Below, piece by piece: positions 29,541 through 37,447 of a DNA stretch of 64,000 nucleotides. How positions within the stretch are numbered: position 1 is the stretch's first letter; every line of letters begins with the position of its first letter. The notes under the pieces are model-generated. The model saw nothing but the letters and a program-made list of their open reading frames with translations, was not told the origin of the DNA and did not search any database. The stretch is taken from NCBI RefSeq assembly GCF_008727775.1, contig NZ_CP044232.1, positions 248,001 through 312,000 on the forward strand, written 5' to 3'. The DNA is from Microbacterium lushaniae. Lineage in GTDB: Bacteria > Actinomycetota > Actinomycetes > Actinomycetales > Microbacteriaceae. The position numbers and the translations under genes were made by a program.

Positions 29541-29571
29541 TAACGATAATCGTTGTTATCGAAAATCGTTA
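29541..29571 (-). promoter_or_regulatory. Operator/promoter of the DUF2975-XRE operon
   Basis: AACGATAATCGTT (29542-29554) is a 13-base palindrome. Next to it lies TTATCGAAAATCGTTA (29556-29571), which repeats the ATCGTT/ATCGA half-sites. The area is AT-rich against its surroundings, 13 bases from the first gene's start, and contains a TATCGT -10-like box on the minus strand. Likely binding site of the operon's XRE regulator. Confidence 0.5.
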
Positions 29572-29750
29572 CATGGGTGGTGCGCATCGGTCAACCCCCG
29601 TCCTCCCGTCGCATCCGAGGGATGCCTCGGGGCGGTCCCGGCGCGCGCTATGCCGACGGCGAACACGGCCGTCCCGCATCCGAGCGCTGGTTAGTCTCGA
29701 TATACGGCGCGCGGAAGCGTGCCTATCGACCCATTCTGGAGGGTTTGAGG

Positions 29751-32276
29751 ATGTTCGAAAGATTCACCGACCGTGCCCGTCGAGTTGTGGTGCTCGCCCA
29801 AGAAGAGGCGAAGATGCTCAACCACAACTACATCGGCACCGAGCACATCCTGCTCGGGCTGATCCACGAGGGCGAGGGCGTGGCCGCCAAGGCCCTCGAG
29901 TCCCTCGGCATCTCGCTCGACGCCGTGCGTGAGCAGGTGCAGGACATCATCGGCCAGGGGCAGCAGCAGCCCACCGGCCACATCCCCTTCACCCCGCGCG
30001 CCAAGAAGGTGCTCGAGCTGTCGCTGCGCGAAGCGCTGCAGCTGGGCCACAACTACATCGGCACCGAGCACATCCTGCTCGGCCTCATCCGCGAGGGCGA
30101 GGGCGTGGCCGCGCAGGTGCTCGTCAAGCTCGGCGCCGACCTGAACAAGGTGCGCCAGCAGGTCATCCAGCTGCTCAGCGGATACCAGGGCAAGGAGCCC
30201 GCGGGCGTCGCATCCGGCGCCGGCGAGCAGACCTCCGCCAGCTCGCAGGGCGGCTCCGCGGTGCTCGACCAGTTCGGGCGCAACCTCACGCAGGCCGCGC
30301 GCGACAACAAGCTCGACCCGGTGATCGGACGCGAGAAGGAGATCGAGCGCGTCATGCAGATCCTGTCGCGCCGCTCGAAGAACAACCCCGTCCTCATCGG
30401 CGAGCCCGGCGTCGGCAAGACCGCCGTCGTGGAGGGCCTCGCGCAGGCCATCGTCAAGGGCGATGTGCCCGAGACGCTCAAGGACAAGCAGGTCTACTCG
30501 CTCGACCTCGGGTCGCTCATCGCCGGATCCCGCTACCGCGGTGACTTCGAAGAGCGCCTGAAGAAGGTCACGAAGGAGATCCGCACGCGCGGTGACATCA
30601 TCGTCTTCATCGACGAGATCCACACGCTCGTGGGTGCCGGTGCCGCCGAGGGCGCCATCGACGCCGCGTCGATCCTGAAGCCGCTGCTCGCCCGCGGCGA
30701 GCTGCAGACGATTGGTGCCACGACGCTCGACGAGTACCGCAAGCACTTCGAGAAGGATGCTGCGCTGGAGCGCCGCTTCCAGCCGATCCAGGTCGCAGAG
30801 CCCAGCCTGCCGCACGCCATCAACATCCTGAAGGGCCTGCGCGACCGGTACGAGGCGCACCACAAGGTGCAGATCACCGACGGTGCGATCGTGGCGGCGG
30901 CGAACCTGGCCGACCGTTACGTCAGCGACCGGTTCCTGCCCGACAAGGCCATCGACCTGATCGACGAGGCCGGCGCACGCCTGCGTCTGTCGATCCTGTC
31001 CAGCCCACCCGAGCTGCGCGAATTCGACGAGAAGATCGCCAAGGTGCGCGAGCAGAAGGAAGTCGCCTCCGAGGAGCAGGACTTCGAGAAGGCCGCGTCG
31101 CTGCGCGACGAGGAGAAGTCGCTCCTGGCCGAGCGTCTTCGTCTCGAGAAGCAGTGGCGCAGCGGCGACGTCGCGAGCCACGCGGTCGTTGACGAAGGTC
31201 TCATCGCCGAGGTGCTCGCCCAGGCCACCGGCATCCCGGTGTTCAAGCTCACCGAGGAGGAGTCCAGCCGGCTCGTCTTCATGGAGAAGGCGCTGCACCA
31301 GCGGGTCATCGGTCAGGAAGAGGCGATCTCGGCCCTGGCCAAGACGATCCGCCGCCAGCGTGCGGGTCTGAAGGACCCCAAGCGCCCGTCCGGATCGTTC
31401 ATCTTCGCCGGCCCCACGGGTGTCGGAAAGACCGAGCTGGCCAAGGCGCTCGCCGAGTTCCTCTTCGACGACGAGGGCGCGCTGATCTCCCTCGACATGT
31501 CGGAGTTCGGTGAGAAGCACACCGTCTCGCGGCTGTTCGGTGCCCCTCCCGGGTTCGTCGGCTTCGAAGAGGGTGGCCAGCTCACCGAGAAGGTGCGGCG
31601 CAAGCCGTTCTCGGTCGTGCTCTTCGACGAGATCGAGAAGGCCCACCCCGACATCTTCAACTCGCTCCTGCAGATCCTCGAAGAGGGTCGTCTGACCGAC
31701 GGTCAGGGCCGCATGATCGACTTCAAGAACACCGTCATCATCATGACGACGAACCTCGGTTCGTCGGCGATCGCCGGTGGTCCGGTCGGGTTCCAGGTCG
31801 AGGGCAACAGCCAGACGAGCTACGACCGGATGAAGGGCAAGGTCGACGAGGAGCTGAAGCGTCACTTCAAGCCCGAGTTCCTCAACCGTCTCGACGACAT
31901 CATCGTCTTCCCGCAGCTGTCCAAGCCCGAGCTGGTGCAGATCGTCGACCTGTTCACCAAGCGCCTCGCCGACCGGCTGCTCGATCGCGACATGACGATC
32001 GAGCTGTCGCAGGCGGCCAAGGAGCGGCTCATCGAGATCGGATTCGACCCGGCTCTGGGCGCCCGCCCGCTGCGTCGGGCCATGCAGCGCGAAGTCGAGG
32101 ATCGTCTGAGCGAGAAGATCCTGCACGGTGAGCTCGAGTCCGGCGACCACGTGAAGGTCGACGCGGAGAACGGCGAGTTCGTCTTCGAGAACGGTCCCCG
32201 AGGCGAGAAGGTCGCCGTCGGTGTGACCGGCGGCGGGGAGATCACCGCGACACCGGACATCGTCGCCGGTTCCTGA
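29751..32276 (+). CDS. clpC: ATP-dependent Clp protease ATP-binding subunit ClpC
   Basis: An 841-residue AAA+ unfoldase feeding ClpP. Two Clp-N repeats (both containing [13 protein letters not shown]) occupy the first 145 residues; D1 has [10 protein letters not shown]; a UVR-type helical insert ([15 protein letters not shown]) lies near residue 430; D2 has [13 protein letters not shown] at 29751 follows GGAGGG; the 66-codon extension upstream is intergenic. Usually essential in actinobacteria. Confidence 0.97.
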   Translation: MFERFTDRARRVVVLAQEEAKMLNHNYIGTEHILLGLIHEGEGVAAKALESLGISLDAVREQVQDIIGQGQQQPTGHIPFTPRAKKVLELSLREALQLGHNYIGTEHILLGLIREGEGVAAQVLVKLGADLNKVRQQVIQLLSGYQGKEPAGVASGAGEQTSASSQGGSAVLDQFGRNLTQAARDNKLDPVIGREKEIERVMQILSRRSKNNPVLIGEPGVGKTAVVEGLAQAIVKGDVPETLKDKQVYSLDLGSLIAGSRYRGDFEERLKKVTKEIRTRGDIIVFIDEIHTLVGAGAAEGAIDAASILKPLLARGELQTIGATTLDEYRKHFEKDAALERRFQPIQVAEPSLPHAINILKGLRDRYEAHHKVQITDGAIVAAANLADRYVSDRFLPDKAIDLIDEAGARLRLSILSSPPELREFDEKIAKVREQKEVASEEQDFEKAASLRDEEKSLLAERLRLEKQWRSGDVASHAVVDEGLIAEVLAQATGIPVFKLTEEESSRLVFMEKALHQRVIGQEEAISALAKTIRRQRAGLKDPKRPSGSFIFAGPTGVGKTELAKALAEFLFDDEGALISLDMSEFGEKHTVSRLFGAPPGFVGFEEGGQLTEKVRRKPFSVVLFDEIEKAHPDIFNSLLQILEEGRLTDGQGRMIDFKNTVIIMTTNLGSSAIAGGPVGFQVEGNSQTSYDRMKGKVDEELKRHFKPEFLNRLDDIIVFPQLSKPELVQIVDLFTKRLADRLLDRDMTIELSQAAKERLIEIGFDPALGARPLRRAMQREVEDRLSEKILHGELESGDHVKVDAENGEFVFENGPRGEKVAVGVTGGGEITATPDIVAGS

Positions 32277-32281
32277 GCGAC

Positions 32282-32315
32282 ACGAAGGGCGGATGCTGCG
32301 GCATCCGCCCTTCGT
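32282..32315. terminator. Terminator after clpC
   Basis: Perfect 15-base arms (ACGAAGGGCGGATGC / GCATCCGCCCTTCGT) around a TGCG loop, followed by CGTTCC. It lies five bases after the clpC stop and before a convergent gene, so it probably serves both. Confidence 0.8.
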
Positions 32316-32344
32316 CGTTCCTGGGGTCAGGCGCGAGAAGCCGG

Positions 32345-34027
32345 TCAGCGGGCGGCCAGGTGCGCGTGCACGGCGGAGATCACCACCGACCCCTCGCCCA
32401 CGGCGGATGCGACGCGTTTGAGGGAGCTGCGCCGGGTGTCACCCACCGCGAACAAGCCGGGGACGGAGGTCTCGAGCGACCCGGGCGGCTCTCCGCCGCG
32501 CCAGGGGTCGGGGAGGTCTTCGTCGGGAGCGGAGGATCCGGTCACGAGATACCCCCACCGGTCGCGCAGGACACTGTCGGGCAGCCACTCGGTATGCGGG
32601 CGCGCGCCGATCGTGACGAACAGCGCGTGACAGGGGCGCAGCTCGCGGACTGCATCCGTGACGTGCTCGACCTCGATGGCGGCCAGGCGCCCCTCGTCAT
32701 CCGGTTGCGCCCCCACCACGCGCGAGTCGCGCACGATCTCCACGCCGAGGGCATCGAGCTGAGCGATGAGGTAGCTCGACATGCTCGCGGCCAGAGACGG
32801 GCCCCGGACGAGAAGGGCTACGGATGCCGCGTAGCGAGCGAGGTGCAGCGCCGCCTGCCCTGCGGAGTTGCCGCCGCCCACGACGACGACCGCGCGGCCG
32901 CGCTGCGCCCGGGCCTCGACGGAGGACGCCCCGTAGAACACCGACGTCCCCACGAAGGGCCGCAGGGCGGGCACTGACAGCCGGCGGTACGCGATGCCGG
33001 TCGCGAGCACGACGCTGCCGGCGACCACATGCTCGTCACCGGGCCCCACGGTGAGCGTGAAGGCAGCATCCTCGTCGGCACGCGCCAGACCGGTCGCCTC
33101 CCGCGCGTGCGCGAACCGAGCCCCGAACGCCCACGCCTGCTGATAGGCCCGGCGCGCTAGTTCCGCGCCGGCAACGCCACGCGGGAAGCCGAGGTAATTT
33201 CGGATGAGCGAACTCGATCCGGCCTGGCCGCCCACCGAGCCGCGTTCGATGACGAGGGCCGACAGTCCTTCCGAGGCGGCGTAGACGGCCGCAGCGAGCC
33301 CGCTCGGCCCTGCTCCCACGATCGCCACATCCACGGGCGATCCGGGAAGCCCTGTGGACAGGCCGGTCGCGTGCGCGATCGCGCGGTCATCGGGGTCGTC
33401 CAGCAGGCTCCCGTCCGCGGTCTGGACGACCGGTGCTCCGCGGTACGACCAGCCGGCGCGCCCGAGCAGCTCCACTGCGGGCGGCGAGGTCGGATCCAGC
33501 CGCGTCACCGCCAGACCGCTTCGCGCGAGCTGTGCGCTGAGCAGATGCGTGCGGGGCGTGATGTCCGACCCGATGATCGTGAATCCGCGCCGCTCGGGCG
33601 TCGTCGCGCGCCAGTCGCGGAGGTACTCGGTCACGGCGTGATGGAAGTCTTCGTCGCGCGGGTCCGCGGGGCGGACCACGTAGAAATCGATCAGCAGATC
33701 CGACATCAGTCGCAGCACGCGTGCCGCCGTGTCGGCGTCCGCCCACGCGCCCCACTCGATCAGGAGCGCGCGTCGCGCCTCCGGGAACAACCGGGTGGCG
33801 TGGGAGAACACGCCCTCGTCGGGATGCTCGGGAGCGTCGGCCGACGCGAGGACCAGCGCCACCGACCGGCCGTCGGCATGCAGTGCAGCCAGCGAATCCG
33901 CCGCGGTGTCGAGGGACACGACGTCGTAATGGGATGAGTACCGCGGCCGCAGGGCGCGAGCGACCCGCTCGGCGGGGTCGGGATCGACCACCGCGATGAC
34001 GGGGGCAGGGGGCGACAGGACAGGCAT
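32345..34027 (-). CDS. Receiver-like / thioredoxin-like / TrxR-like FAD fusion protein
   Basis: About 560 residues. Residues 10-125 resemble a response-regulator receiver (A-V-V-D-P-D-P-A-E-R), but the phosphoacceptor region reads V-L-A-S-A-D-A-P instead of V-L-x-D; residues 145-225 resemble a thioredoxin-like domain; the rest is a thioredoxin-reductase-like flavoprotein with G-A-G-P-S-G-L-A-A-A, G-G-Q-A-G-S-S-S, G-G-G-N-S-A-G-Q-A-A and F-A-V-G-D. The whole protein has one cysteine, so no C-x-x-C dithiol is possible. ATG at 34027, divergent from the acetyltransferase. Known as a family of fused regulator/TrxR proteins; electron acceptor unknown. Confidence 0.8.
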   Translation of the reverse strand: MPVLSPPAPVIAVVDPDPAERVARALRPRYSSHYDVVSLDTAADSLAALHADGRSVALVLASADAPEHPDEGVFSHATRLFPEARRALLIEWGAWADADTAARVLRLMSDLLIDFYVVRPADPRDEDFHHAVTEYLRDWRATTPERRGFTIIGSDITPRTHLLSAQLARSGLAVTRLDPTSPPAVELLGRAGWSYRGAPVVQTADGSLLDDPDDRAIAHATGLSTGLPGSPVDVAIVGAGPSGLAAAVYAASEGLSALVIERGSVGGQAGSSSLIRNYLGFPRGVAGAELARRAYQQAWAFGARFAHAREATGLARADEDAAFTLTVGPGDEHVVAGSVVLATGIAYRRLSVPALRPFVGTSVFYGASSVEARAQRGRAVVVVGGGNSAGQAALHLARYAASVALLVRGPSLAASMSSYLIAQLDALGVEIVRDSRVVGAQPDDEGRLAAIEVEHVTDAVRELRPCHALFVTIGARPHTEWLPDSVLRDRWGYLVTGSSAPDEDLPDPWRGGEPPGSLETSVPGLFAVGDTRRSSLKRVASAVGEGSVVISAVHAHLAAR

Positions 34028-34111
34028 GACACTTCCACGGTCGGCGGGGACGCAGGCAGTGTAGACCCACTGCCGAGCCGTCACCAGGCTCACTCGTCCT
34101 AGGCTGGATGC

Positions 34112-34612
34112 ATGAGCGCGTTCACGGTCCGGCCCGCCCGCACGGCCGACGTCCGCGGCATCCATCGACTTCTCGACCCGTACGTGCAACGGCGGATCCT
34201 GCTGGGCAAAGACCTCGTCGTGCTCTACGAGTCGGTGCAGCAGTTCGTCGTCGCCGAGGCCGACGGCGAGCTCATCGGATGCGGCGCCCTCCACGTCATC
34301 TGGGAGGACCTCGCCGAGATCCGCACGCTCATCGTCGTGGACGAATGGCTGCACCGCGGAGTGGGCCGGGCCCTCGTGGCGGCGCTGGAGGACGGCGCGC
34401 GCGAGCTGGGCGTGCAGCGCCTGTTCTGTTTGACCTTCGAAGTGGACTTCTTCACCGCGCGCGGCTTCGCCCCCATCGGGGAGCAGGTCGTCGACCCCGA
34501 CGTGTATTCGCAGCTCGTGCGCAGCCCCGATGAGGGCGTCGCCGAGTTCCTCGACCTCGCGCACGTCAAGCCGAACACCCTCGGCAACACGCGGATGCTG
34601 AAGACGCTGTAG
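34112..34612 (+). CDS. Amino-acid N-acetyltransferase (GNAT)
   Basis: A 166-residue GNAT protein. The N-terminal V-Q-R-R-I-L-L-G-K-D-L-V, the G-C-G-A-L-H-V-I-W-E-D-L-A-E-I-R-T-L core and the acetyl-CoA loop H-R-G-V-G-R-A-L, then F-C-L-T-F-E-V-D-F-F, closely fit the Rv2747-type enzyme that acetylates glutamate (or glutamine) at the start of arginine synthesis. The ATG lies six bases after a TAGGCT -10-like box (34100-34105), so the transcript is probably leaderless. Confidence 0.88.
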   Translation: MSAFTVRPARTADVRGIHRLLDPYVQRRILLGKDLVVLYESVQQFVVAEADGELIGCGALHVIWEDLAEIRTLIVVDEWLHRGVGRALVAALEDGARELGVQRLFCLTFEVDFFTARGFAPIGEQVVDPDVYSQLVRSPDEGVAEFLDLAHVKPNTLGNTRMLKTL

Positions 34613-34671
34613 CGCGTGACGCCGGGCGTGCCGCCCGCTCGCCTGCCGGTGGCGCGCCTACCCTGGAGAGC

Positions 34672-35355
34672 ATGAGCGGTTCCTCTCCGCGAAGGCGGCA
34701 CTCTCCGGCGGTCTACCGCCGTCGCCGGCTCGTCCTCCTGCTCGTCGTGCTGGTCGTCGTCGGCGGCCTGGTGTGGCTCTTCGTGGCACAGCCCTGGCGC
34801 AGCGCCGCCCAGTCCATCACGACGCCGAGCCCGACACCGACGAGTCAGACGCCCACCGCCTCTCCCACACCCTCCGACGCGCCCACCGAGACGCCGCCGA
34901 CCGAAGGCGCGGAGGAAGAGGCTCCCAATCCCGAGCTCACACCCACGGCGGATGCGTGCCTGCCGGGCGACCTCACGATCGAGGCGCTCACCGACCAGCA
35001 GGCGTACGCCGCCGGCCAGAACCCGCAGCTGTCCATCCGCCTCGCCAACCGCAGCGACAGGGATTGCACCCTCAACGTCGGTACGAGTGCTCAGTCGTTC
35101 ACCGTCTCCAGCGGGAGCGACGTGTGGTGGCGGTCGACCGACTGCCAGACCGAGCCCAGCGACATGATCGTGCTCCTGACCGCAGGCCAGGAGACCACGA
35201 GTTCGGCGCCGCTGACGTGGGATCGTACGCGGTCATCCGTCGACACGTGCGATGGCGACCGTCCGAGCGCGCCCGGTGGGGGAGCGACGTACCACCTGAC
35301 CGTGTCGATCGGCGGTATCGCCTCGACCAACACCGCGCCGTTCATCCTCCAGTGA
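34672..35355 (+). CDS. Membrane-anchored protein with Ser/Thr/Pro linker
   Basis: A 227-residue protein: basic cytoplasmic start, one membrane segment (L-V-L-L-L-V-V-L-V-V-V-G-G-L-V-W-L-F, about residues 20-41), a long T/S/P-rich linker (about 50-95) and a C-terminal beta-rich domain with four cysteines that may form two disulfides. No catalytic motif seen. A TACCCT -10-like box (34659-34664) ends seven bases before the ATG, again a likely leaderless start. Function unknown. Confidence 0.7.
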   Translation: MSGSSPRRRHSPAVYRRRRLVLLLVVLVVVGGLVWLFVAQPWRSAAQSITTPSPTPTSQTPTASPTPSDAPTETPPTEGAEEEAPNPELTPTADACLPGDLTIEALTDQQAYAAGQNPQLSIRLANRSDRDCTLNVGTSAQSFTVSSGSDVWWRSTDCQTEPSDMIVLLTAGQETTSSAPLTWDRTRSSVDTCDGDRPSAPGGGATYHLTVSIGGIASTNTAPFILQ

Positions 35356-35427
35356 CCCGGGACTTTTGTCCCCCAAACGGCGGACAGACGTGAACCGATC
35401 GGTGAAGCTACAGTAGATACGCTTCTG

Positions 35428-35560
35428 CATCGAAGGATCGCACGACTGTCCCCAGCAGTCGGCCCGGTGTTCCCCAAGCACCCCATGGCCGCGGTCCTGC
35501 AGAATGCACGAGGCCCTCTCGAATCCGCCAGCCCCCAACTGGGGGATCCGAGAGGGCCTC
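35428..35560 (+). ncRNA. Candidate small RNA with C-rich hairpin loops (6C-like)
   Basis: Hairpin 1: CGACTG (35443-35448), loop TCCCCAG, CAGTCG (35456-35461). Hairpin 2: GGTGT (35466-35470), loop TCCCCAA, GCACC (35478-35482). Then a terminator-like stem with 12 perfect pairs (35510-35521 with 35549-35560) enclosing a CCCCC/GGGGG inner hairpin. A promoter-like GTGAAC (35390) - 18 bases - TAGATA (35414-35419) would start transcription near 35428. No credible protein is encoded. Two adjacent hairpins with C-run loops are the hallmark of the actinobacterial 6C RNA, though here the loops have four Cs rather than six. Start, strand and family are inferred. Confidence 0.45.
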
Positions 35561-35620
35561 CCCTTCGGGTCGGATGACCGCGGCTTCAGCGCCCCACGAG
35601 TGCGCCGTTAGGCTGGAGGG

Positions 35621-36025
35621 ATGCCGGGGAAGAAGGGGCGCAAGGACGCCGAGCTGGAGTTCCGCAACACGGCGCTGGCCGATGCGCTGCAGACGCAGGA
35701 CATGGCTGCCGTCGCCTTCGCACTGCGCCACGGGCCCACCGTGGTGCCGCTTCTGCGGGTGGGCGACCGGGACAACCCGCTGGACTCGGGGGAGGTCTGG
35801 ACCTACCGCGACCCCGACAGCGGCGATATCGCGCTTCTGCTCTTCAGCGACGCGGCGCATAAACCCGAGACCCTGCCGCCGGGGGTCGCGCTGCAGTCGC
35901 CGGCGTGGTTGCGCGCGTTCCTGCAGGCCCACAGCGACCGGATCACCACGGTGTTCTTCGACATCGCCGGCCCTCACCCCATGCAGGCGACGCCTGCGGA
36001 TCTGCTCGCCGCCCTCGGCCTCTGA
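35621..36025 (+). CDS. SseB-like protein
   Basis: A 134-residue soluble protein with an SseB N-terminal-type fold: N-T-A-L-A-D-A-L at the start, then L-L-R-V-G-D, the central I-A-L-L-L-F-S-D strand and V-A-L-Q-S-P-A-W-L-R-A-F. SseB-like proteins are common and poorly understood in actinobacteria. ATG starts six bases after a TAGGCT -10-like box (35609-35614), so it is probably leaderless and independent of the candidate sRNA upstream. Confidence 0.78.
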   Translation: MPGKKGRKDAELEFRNTALADALQTQDMAAVAFALRHGPTVVPLLRVGDRDNPLDSGEVWTYRDPDSGDIALLLFSDAAHKPETLPPGVALQSPAWLRAFLQAHSDRITTVFFDIAGPHPMQATPADLLAALGL

Positions 36026-36096
36026 CGCGCCGGTCGAGCCGGCGACACTCCGCGCGAACTCGTGTCCACCCGGCCACAGATGGCAGACTCGGCCGT

Positions 36097-36222
36097 ATGG
36101 AGTACCTGATCGTCGGCGTCGTGTGCGCCGCGGGCCTCGTCCTACCGATCGTCCTCGGCTTCGCGCAGCAGCAGCGCCGTCGCCGCACCGGTCCTCCGGG
36201 CCGCACGCACGGGGCGATCTGA
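36097..36222 (+). CDS. Small membrane protein (41 aa)
   Basis: One hydrophobic segment (L-I-V-G-V-V-C-A-A-G-L-V-L-P-I-V-L-G-F-A) followed by a strongly basic tail (Q-Q-Q-R-R-R-R). A CAGACT -10-like box ends seven bases before the ATG. The hydrophobic-then-basic layout supports a real small protein; function unknown. Confidence 0.5.
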   Translation: MEYLIVGVVCAAGLVLPIVLGFAQQQRRRRTGPPGRTHGAI

Positions 36223-36258
36223 CCCGCTCCGTCCTCGAGCGCCGGGCGAGCCTGCGCT

Positions 36259-37373
36259 TCAGGGGGACTGCAGCACCCAGCCGCCGACCATCTCCTGGCT
36301 GAACGGGACCGAGTACGCCATGAGGGCGCCGGCCTGCGCGTCGCGGAAGATCCGCTGGATCGGCGACGAGAGGAGGTAGCCGCCGCCTCCGCCCACGCGC
36401 ACGGCGACGGCCGCGGCACGCTTGGCCACCTCGTTCGCGAGCAACTTCGTCTCGGTCGCTGCGGGCATGGCCTCGGGCGAGTGCTGATCGGCGAGCCACG
36501 CCGCCCGCTCTGCCAGAAGGCGGGCCGCCTCGACCTCGGCCCACATCATCCCGGTCTCCTGGCGCACCCACTGCACGTCGGCGAGGATGGCGCCGCCCTT
36601 GCTGCGGTTCGCCGCGTCCTTGAGCGCGTCCAGCGCGGCGTGGGCGATGCCGATGGAGAGGAAGCCGAATCCGACGGTGATGAGGTTCGCGTACCCGGGA
36701 GCCGGCGGAGCGCACAGGCGCGAGCCGAGCAGAGGGGTGCGGTCGAACAGGATGCTGCGGCTGCGGGTCGCCCGCATCCCCATCGTCTCCTCGATCGGCG
36801 GAAAGGTGACCGTCTCGTCCACCGTGACGCCGAAGAAGCCCGGACCGCCCTCGATGCGGGCGTTGAGGAACAGGTGGTCCGCCGCCTCCGACCCCGAGAC
36901 GAACAGCTTGCGGCCGGTGAGGGCCCAGTCCGCGCCGTCGGGCTCGGCATCCTGCTGCGACGCGAGGAAGTGGTTGCCGCCGGCGGGTTCGGACAGGGCA
37001 TTGGCGAAGCGACGTCCGTCACGCAGCTCACGCGCGAAGAACGCCGACTCCTCGGGGGCGGACATGGTGACCAGGGCATGGGCGGCGCCCAGGTGCATGA
37101 GCCACACGGTCGCCAGAGCAGGGTGGGCCGAGGCGAGCGTCCGCACGACGGTGCCCAGGGTTGCGTAACTGAGCGCCTCGCCGCCGTGCTCGCGGGGAGG
37201 AACGCCGCATCCAGACCCGTCGCGTGGAGCGTGCGCAGGTGGTCGATCGGCAGGCGGGCGGCGGTGTCGTCGTCGGCGGCCGTGGCGGCGAAGCCGGGGA
37301 TCAGTTCGCGAACGGTGTCGACCCATCGCTGCTCGCTCTCGGGAGGGGCGACGGGGGAGGGGCGCGTGAGCAT
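36259..37373 (-). pseudogene. Acyl-CoA dehydrogenase-like gene, frameshifted
   Basis: The frame from the ATG at 37373 (behind GGAAAGGA) reads correctly to H-A-T-G-L-D-A-A-F-L-P; the expected continuation R-E-H-G-G-E-A-L-S-Y lies in another frame and runs to the stop at 36259. One C is missing in the CCCC run at 37194-37197 (minus strand); restoring it gives an intact enzyme of 371 residues with the FAD-enzyme segments L-S-E-P-A-G-G-N-H-F and G-R-K-L-F-V-S-G. So it is either a recent pseudogene or a homopolymer sequencing error. Last gene of the deaminase operon; would oxidise an acyl-CoA or act as a related flavin monooxygenase. Confidence 0.75.
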
Positions 37374-37447
37374 GGTGGGCGTTCCTTTCCGGCCGTTCGG
37401 GTCGGCCGCTGCAGAGGGATGCGATCAGGTCGGTTCGACGGCGGTGG

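Noticed and set aside
29702..29722. Possible ClgR box upstream of clpC (GCGCGCGGAAGCG)
   Set aside because: The spacing between CGC and GCG is not the five bases of the described motif.
35400..35560. SRP RNA or tmRNA in the gap before sseB
   Set aside because: No GGAA/GGAAGC SRP tip sequence and no tRNA-like ends or tag frame of tmRNA could be found on either strand.
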